A stretch of 64,000 nt of DNA, taken from NCBI RefSeq assembly GCF_030814415.1, contig NZ_JAUSVB010000004.1, forward strand, positions 248,001 through 312,000. The letters run 5' to 3'. A program made the translations under genes and the position numbers. This DNA is from Cellulomonas humilata. GTDB lineage: Bacteria; Actinomycetota; Actinomycetes; Actinomycetales; Cellulomonadaceae. Below the pieces are notes generated by a model. The model was not told the origin of the DNA and made no database searches. It saw nothing but the letters and a program-made list of their open reading frames with translations. Positions 60,144 through 64,000 of this stretch are shown here, piece by piece; positions within the stretch are counted from its first letter, which is position 1, and each line of letters starts with the position of its first letter.

Positions 60144-61334
60144 TCAGGCGCCCGAGGGCACCAGGTCGTGGGCGTCGGCAGACGCGTCGGCAGCTGCCGC
60201 GTCGGACATGTCGGCGTGCAGACCCCAGTCGGCCGCGAGCAGCTCGAACGAGCGGACGCGGTCGCGCGGGTCGTGGGTCTCGGTGGTGACCAGGAGCTCG
60301 TCGGCCCCGGTCACGCGCTGCAGGGTGGCCAGGCGGGCGACGACCTCGTCGGGCGTGCCGACGATGCGGGTGTCGATCCGGTCGCGCAGCACGTCCTGGT
60401 CGGCGGCGCTGCGCTGCTCCCACGGCGTCGTGGTCCCCGGCTCCGGGTACGCGATCGCCCCCTGGGCGCCACGCCGGATCGAGAGCACCCACTCCGCGAA
60501 CGGGTCCGCGAGGTGCTGCGCCCGCTCGGTCGTCTCGGCGGCCAGCACGTCGGCGGAGACCACGACGTACGGCTCGGCCAGCACGCCCGGCCGGAAGGCA
60601 GCGCGGTACGCCTCGACGGTGCCGAGCACGTTCGACGGGCTGACGTGGTAGTTCGCCGCGAGCGGGAGACCGAGGGCGCCGGCGACACGCGCGCTCTCGC
60701 CCCCGCTCGAGGCCAGCACCCACAGGTCGAACGCCGCGCCGGCGACGGGCGGGCTGACGTAGGCGTTGCCGGCGCTGTCGACGTAGTCGTCGGCGAGCAG
60801 GCCGAGGACCAGCTCGAGCTCGGCGCGGAAGTCGTGGCCGGTGCGGCTGGCGCCGATGACCTCCTTCTGCGCGAGGATGCGGGCCCGCAGGGAGGAGTCC
60901 GTGAAGTCGATCGGCGGCGTGCCCGGGACGTGCAGGCCGTGGACGTCGCGCGCCTGGGTGGGCGGCGGCGGGGCGTTCCCCTCCGGGGGCGGTGTGAACG
61001 CGCGACCCAGCCCCAGGTCGACGCGGCCGGGGTGCAGTGCCGCGATGGTGCCGAACTGCTCGGCCGCGATCAGCGGGCTCGTCGTCCCCAGCAGCACGGC
61101 CCCCGAGCCCACCTTCAGGCGACGGGTGCGCTCGGCGGCGAGGGCTGCGAGGACCGCGGGAGAGGCGGACGCTACGCCAGGCGCAAGGTGGTGCTCCGCG
61201 AACCAGAGCCGGCGGTACCCGAGCCGGTCGGCCGCGACGGCGAGGTCGAGCGTGGCGCGCAAGGCGTCGGCGCCCGTCTGGCCGACGCCGACGGTCGCCA
61301 GCTCGAGGATGGACAGGGGCACGTTCGTGGTCAT
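60144..61334 (-). CDS. Luciferase-like flavin monooxygenase (LLM class), third
   Basis: A 396-residue LLM protein with LSILELATVGVGQTGADALR at the front, then YRRLWFAEHHLAPGVASASP, AALHPGRVDLGLGRAFTPP, and LLVTTETHDPRDRVRSFELLA. This is the YhbW/MsnO8-like branch. Such proteins are often paired with SsuD-type enzymes in sulfur-scavenging operons, as in the B. subtilis ytm-ytn (cmo) operon. Substrate unknown. GGAGG-like ribosome sequence precedes the ATG; the operon continues from the amine-oxidase gene 25 bases upstream. Confidence 0.88.
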   Translation of the reverse strand: MTTNVPLSILELATVGVGQTGADALRATLDLAVAADRLGYRRLWFAEHHLAPGVASASPAVLAALAAERTRRLKVGSGAVLLGTTSPLIAAEQFGTIAALHPGRVDLGLGRAFTPPPEGNAPPPPTQARDVHGLHVPGTPPIDFTDSSLRARILAQKEVIGASRTGHDFRAELELVLGLLADDYVDSAGNAYVSPPVAGAAFDLWVLASSGGESARVAGALGLPLAANYHVSPSNVLGTVEAYRAAFRPGVLAEPYVVVSADVLAAETTERAQHLADPFAEWVLSIRRGAQGAIAYPEPGTTTPWEQRSAADQDVLRDRIDTRIVGTPDEVVARLATLQRVTGADELLVTTETHDPRDRVRSFELLAADWGLHADMSDAAAADASADAHDLVPSGA

Positions 61335-61359
61335 GGAAGGTCCTCCGTGGGGGTCGGGG

Positions 61360-62496
61360 TCAGGCCGGCAGGGCCGCGAACCGGGCGGCAGCGAAGGCGG
61401 GGTGCGTCGAGTAGGCGGGCTCGGACGCCAGGTCGGCGAGCACGCGTCCGAGGGCCGGCGCGAACTTGAAGCCGTGCCCCGAGAACCCGGCCGCGACGAC
61501 CACGCGTCCGCGGCGGTCGAGGACGAAGTCGTGGTCCGGCGTCGTGGTGTACGTGCAGGAGATCGGGACGAGGTGGTCGGGGTCGGCGCCCGGCACCCAC
61601 TGCGCCACGTAGTCGCGCAGCTGCCGCAGCTGGTGCGGCTCGGGGGTGAACGTCCGCCGGTCGGGATCGGTGCGAGGTCCGACGCCGTGGAAACCCACCT
61701 TGATCCCCTCGCCCGGGGTCGCCAGGCCGTAGACGCCGCTGGGCCAGGGGTGCGGGGCGGGCGGGTCGTGCGTGAACGACGGCCACAGATCCGCGGCGGG
61801 CGCGTCCAGTCGCAGCGCGAAGTGCGCAGGCTGCTCCTGGGTCACCACCAGCCGGTCGGCCAGCTCGGGGATGCCGGCGAGCAGCCCGGAGGTCCAGGCA
61901 CCGACCGCCACGACGACGCTCGTCGCCTGCCACGTGCCGGTGTCGGTGACCACCCGCACCCCGTCGCCGGTCTGCTCGACCGCGCGCACGGGTGTCTCGT
62001 GCAGCACCCGGGCACCCGCGGCAGCGGCGGCCTGGAGGAACGCCTCGACGGCGCGGTCGGCGTGCACCCGGCCCGCCGTGCTCGTCTCGTGCAGGACGTC
62101 ACCCTCGAACGCGAGGCCCGGCCAGCGCGCGTGAGCCTCGGCGGCGGACAGCCACTCGTGCGGGATGCCCCGCGCGACGAACGCGTCCGCCACCTGACGG
62201 GACGCCACGGAGCCCTGGCTCACGCCGCCGGTGATCGTCAGCAGCTCCCCGACCGCGGGTGCCTCGTCCTCGAGCACCCGCCACAGGTCGAACGCCTCCT
62301 GCACCAGGTCCAGGTACTCGGCGCGGGCGTAGGTGTTCCGGTAGATCCGGGACGCACCGTGCGACGCGCCCCACGTGTGCCCGCGCCCGAACCGTTCGAG
62401 CAGGACGACCTGCCGTCCGCGCCTGGCCAGCTGCCACGCGGCCGCGGCACCCATGACCCCGCCGCCGACGACGACGTGGTCCACGTGCTCGCTCAT
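61360..62496 (-). CDS. Monomeric sarcosine oxidase / N-methyltryptophan oxidase-like flavoprotein
   Basis: A 378-residue DAO-family oxidase. The FAD dinucleotide fold is VDHVVVGGGVMGAAAAWQL; the next strand ends in VLLERF with a glutamate. Cys314 in VPISCTYTTTPDHDF matches the residue carrying covalent FAD in monomeric sarcosine oxidase. The final GFSGHGFKFAPALG is diagnostic. It oxidises an N-methyl or secondary amino acid. Between an amino-acid-type importer and three monooxygenases it probably strips the amine part of an imported organosulfur or N-alkyl amino acid. Confidence 0.9.
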   Translation of the reverse strand: MSEHVDHVVVGGGVMGAAAAWQLARRGRQVVLLERFGRGHTWGASHGASRIYRNTYARAEYLDLVQEAFDLWRVLEDEAPAVGELLTITGGVSQGSVASRQVADAFVARGIPHEWLSAAEAHARWPGLAFEGDVLHETSTAGRVHADRAVEAFLQAAAAAGARVLHETPVRAVEQTGDGVRVVTDTGTWQATSVVVAVGAWTSGLLAGIPELADRLVVTQEQPAHFALRLDAPAADLWPSFTHDPPAPHPWPSGVYGLATPGEGIKVGFHGVGPRTDPDRRTFTPEPHQLRQLRDYVAQWVPGADPDHLVPISCTYTTTPDHDFVLDRRGRVVVAAGFSGHGFKFAPALGRVLADLASEPAYSTHPAFAAARFAALPA

Positions 62497-62520
62497 CTGC
62501 TCCTCCTGCTCGTGTGGGTC

Positions 62521-62555
62521 GGCCGGCTGGGCGACCCCCGTCCACCCAGCCGGCC
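62521..62555 (-). terminator. Intercistronic hairpin between binding protein and oxidase genes
   Basis: GGCCGGCTGGG (62521-62531) pairs exactly with CCCAGCCGGCC (62545-62555) around 13 bases. Stem-loops behind solute-binding-protein genes often let the binding protein be made in excess by partial termination or mRNA protection, and this position fits. Confidence 0.65.
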
Positions 62556-62592
62556 GTGTGAGGCGACTCCCCCAGCCGCCTCGTCTGTGGGG

Positions 62593-63603
62593 TCAGTCCG
62601 TCTTGGGCAGACCGGGCGGGTTCGTCTCGGACTGCTCGATGGCCTCGTCCTGCAGGCCCCACCGCTCCAGCACCTCGGTGTAGGTGCCGTCCTCGAACGC
62701 GTGGTTGAGCGCCGCGGTGATGGCCGGTGCCAGCCCGTTGCCCTTGAGGGTGCCGACGGCGATCTGCGCGGTCGCGGGCCAGCCGCCGTTGAGCGTGCCG
62801 ATCACCTTGAAGTCCTGCGGGGACACGGCGGCCTTGTACGCGGCCGTCGCGTTCGGGCCGAACGAGACGTCGATGCGGCCCGACTGCAGCGCGAGGATCG
62901 TGTCGCCGTCGTTCTCGAAGTACTCGACCTTGGCGGCCTCGAGCCCGGCCGCCTGGTTCTCCTCGTCCCAGGCGAGCAGGATCTTCTCCTGGTTGGTGCC
63001 CGAGCCCACTGCGACCGTCAGGCCGGCGATGTCCTTCGGCTCGGAGATCTCCGTGAGGTCGTCGTTGTCGGCGCGCACGAGCCAGCCCAGCTGGTCGTTG
63101 CGGTAGGACGAGAAGTCGTAGAGCTCCTTGCGCTCCTCGGTGACCGTGACGTTCGAGATGACCGCGTCCACGGCGCCGGACTGCACGGCGAGCGGCCAGT
63201 CGGCCCACGCCTTGACCTCGTGCTTCAGCTGCAGACCGAGTGCGTCGGCCACCAGCTGTGCGATGTCGGTCTCGTTGCCGATGGGCGTCTTCTCGTCGTC
63301 GGCAAGGAACGCGAGCGGGGCCACGTAGGCGCTCACGGCAACCGTCAGCGTGCCCTTCTCCTTGACCCCCGCCGGCAGGAGCGCGATCGCCTCGGCCGAC
63401 TCGGTCGCGTGGATGCGGTCCTGGTCCGCGGTGGTGTTGACGGTGAGCCCGGCCGCCTGCGCGGCCTCCTGGAGGTCGCCGCCACCGGGCTCGGCCTCGG
63501 CGCTCGAGGAGCAGGCCGCGAGCCCTGCGAGCAGAGGCGTCAGGACGAGCGCGGCGAGCAGCCGGGTGCGGGACGAGCGGGCGGTGGTGGTGGTGGACAT
63601 CAT
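62593..63603 (-). CDS. Amino-acid-type ABC transporter substrate-binding lipoprotein
   Basis: A 336-residue lipoprotein. The signal peptide ends in the lipobox LAGLAAC with Cys31 as the lipid attachment site. It then reads as an SBP_bac_3 domain (about residues 80-320): GTLTVAVSAYVAPLAF, VDAVISNVTVTEERKELYDF and VAVGSGTNQEKIL. It captures a polar amino acid or an analogue outside the cell. The gene for an ATPase of the polar-amino-acid type lies just upstream, and a hairpin follows. The cargo may be an S- or N-substituted amino acid processed by the downstream oxidases. Confidence 0.93.
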   Translation of the reverse strand: MMSTTTTARSSRTRLLAALVLTPLLAGLAACSSSAEAEPGGGDLQEAAQAAGLTVNTTADQDRIHATESAEAIALLPAGVKEKGTLTVAVSAYVAPLAFLADDEKTPIGNETDIAQLVADALGLQLKHEVKAWADWPLAVQSGAVDAVISNVTVTEERKELYDFSSYRNDQLGWLVRADNDDLTEISEPKDIAGLTVAVGSGTNQEKILLAWDEENQAAGLEAAKVEYFENDGDTILALQSGRIDVSFGPNATAAYKAAVSPQDFKVIGTLNGGWPATAQIAVGTLKGNGLAPAITAALNHAFEDGTYTEVLERWGLQDEAIEQSETNPPGLPKTD

Positions 63604-63626
63604 CTTCTCTCTTCGGGGTGGGGTGG

Positions 63627-64000
63627 TCAGAGGACCTTGTCGAGGAACGAACGGGTGCGGGCGTGCTGGGGGTGGTCGAGCACCTGCGCGGGCGGGCCCT
63701 GCTCGACGATCCGGCCGCTGTCCATGAACACGACCGTGTCGGCCAGCTCGCGGGCGAAGGCGATCTCGTGCGTGACGACGACGAGGGTCGTGCCGCTGTG
63801 CGCGAGGTCCTTGATGACGTCGAGGACCTCGCCCACGAGCTCCGGGTCCAGCGCGGACGTCGGCTCGTCGAAGAGGAGGACCTCGGGCTTGGTGGCGAGC
63901 GCCCGGGCGATGGCGACGCGCTGCTGCTGACCGCCCGACAGCTGCCGGGGTCGGGCGTCGGCCTTGTCGGACAGCCCGACGCGTTCGAGCAGCTCGCGCG
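63627..64000 (-). CDS. Polar amino acid ABC transporter ATPase, C-terminal part (5' end outside window)
   Basis: The final 124 codons of a GlnQ-type ATPase; the gene starts beyond base 64000. Visible are the signature LSGGQQQRVAIARALA, Walker B VLLFDEPTSALDPEL and the switch histidine in VVVTHEIAFARELAD. The protein ends RTRSFLDKVL, as usual for this family. It would power the importer whose binding protein is encoded next; the permease must lie further right, outside the window. Confidence 0.95.
   Translation of the reverse strand, partial: RELLERVGLSDKADARPRQLSGGQQQRVAIARALATKPEVLLFDEPTSALDPELVGEVLDVIKDLAHSGTTLVVVTHEIAFARELADTVVFMDSGRIVEQGPPAQVLDHPQHARTRSFLDKVL

Overview
The window is very GC-rich, gene-dense chromosomal DNA from an actinobacterium, most probably a member of the Cellulomonadaceae. 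The support is indirect: strong G/C at third codon positions, many GTG starts and ATGA/GTGA overlaps, several secreted polysaccharidases with ricin-type (CBM13) binding modules, an actinobacterial LAXTG-type sorting signal, an ECF42-type sigma factor with its DGPF partner, and the divergent class of proton pyrophosphatase known from Cellulomonas fimi. No rRNA, tRNA, CRISPR array, insertion sequence or prophage was recognised.

Layout. 1-4.4 kb: end of hppA, a coupled glycosyltransferase, an adhP-type alcohol dehydrogenase with a strong terminator, and an alpha/beta hydrolase. 4.4-8.8 kb (minus): formylglycine-generating enzyme, sulfatase, a small CMD-fold protein and a potassium channel. 8.8-9.1 kb: a decayed LuxR/MalT-type regulator. 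9.2-11.5 kb: coupled DUF998, DGPF and ECF42 sigma genes. 11.5-15.1 kb: methyltransferase, RibD-like reductase, a damaged hydrolase and a DUF3800-like protein. 15-21.3 kb: carbohydrate block (GH16, GH27, GH43) with operator-like palindromes; the GH27-GH43 pair is bracketed by a direct repeat of the end of a membrane-protein gene. 21.5-26 kb (minus): histidine kinase, response regulator, ABC transporter and a sortase-anchored surface protein.

26-37 kb is an aromatic catabolic island. It holds phenylalanine hydroxylase, a flavin ring hydroxylase, a ThDP-dependent decarboxylase-like enzyme, an FAH-RraA fusion, a GntR regulator, and the homoprotocatechuate meta-cleavage enzymes HpaE, HpaD, HpaH and HpaI. 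The inferred route is phenylalanine to tyrosine, then 4-hydroxyphenylpyruvate and 4-hydroxyphenylacetate to homoprotocatechuate, ending in pyruvate and succinate semialdehyde. The aminotransferase and the phenylacetaldehyde dehydrogenase are not in the window.

37-53 kb is mixed. It contains a dienelactone-hydrolase-like protein, an FMN-reductase remnant, a large kinase-like/flippase fusion, dodecin, a PaiB-like flavoprotein, a MalT-like regulator diverging from a three-gene small-protein operon, a secreted GH3 glucosidase, a LigD-like protein with a lost catalytic lysine, a CIRCE-controlled Hsp20, a PfpI-like protein and a DinB polymerase.

53.5-64 kb is an organosulfur and amine region. A 28-residue cysteine-ending leader peptide precedes cysteine dioxygenase and a rhodanese, then a secreted gamma-glutamyltransferase. 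Next come an FMN reductase and a flavin reductase, converging on an operon with three luciferase-like flavin monooxygenases, a sarcosine-oxidase-like flavoprotein and an amino-acid-type ABC importer that runs off the right end. A single perfect 15-bp hairpin separates the two converging operons. The least ordinary items are the leader peptide, the FAH-RraA fusion inside the homoprotocatechuate operon, the lysine-less ligase domain, and the palindrome cluster upstream of GH16.
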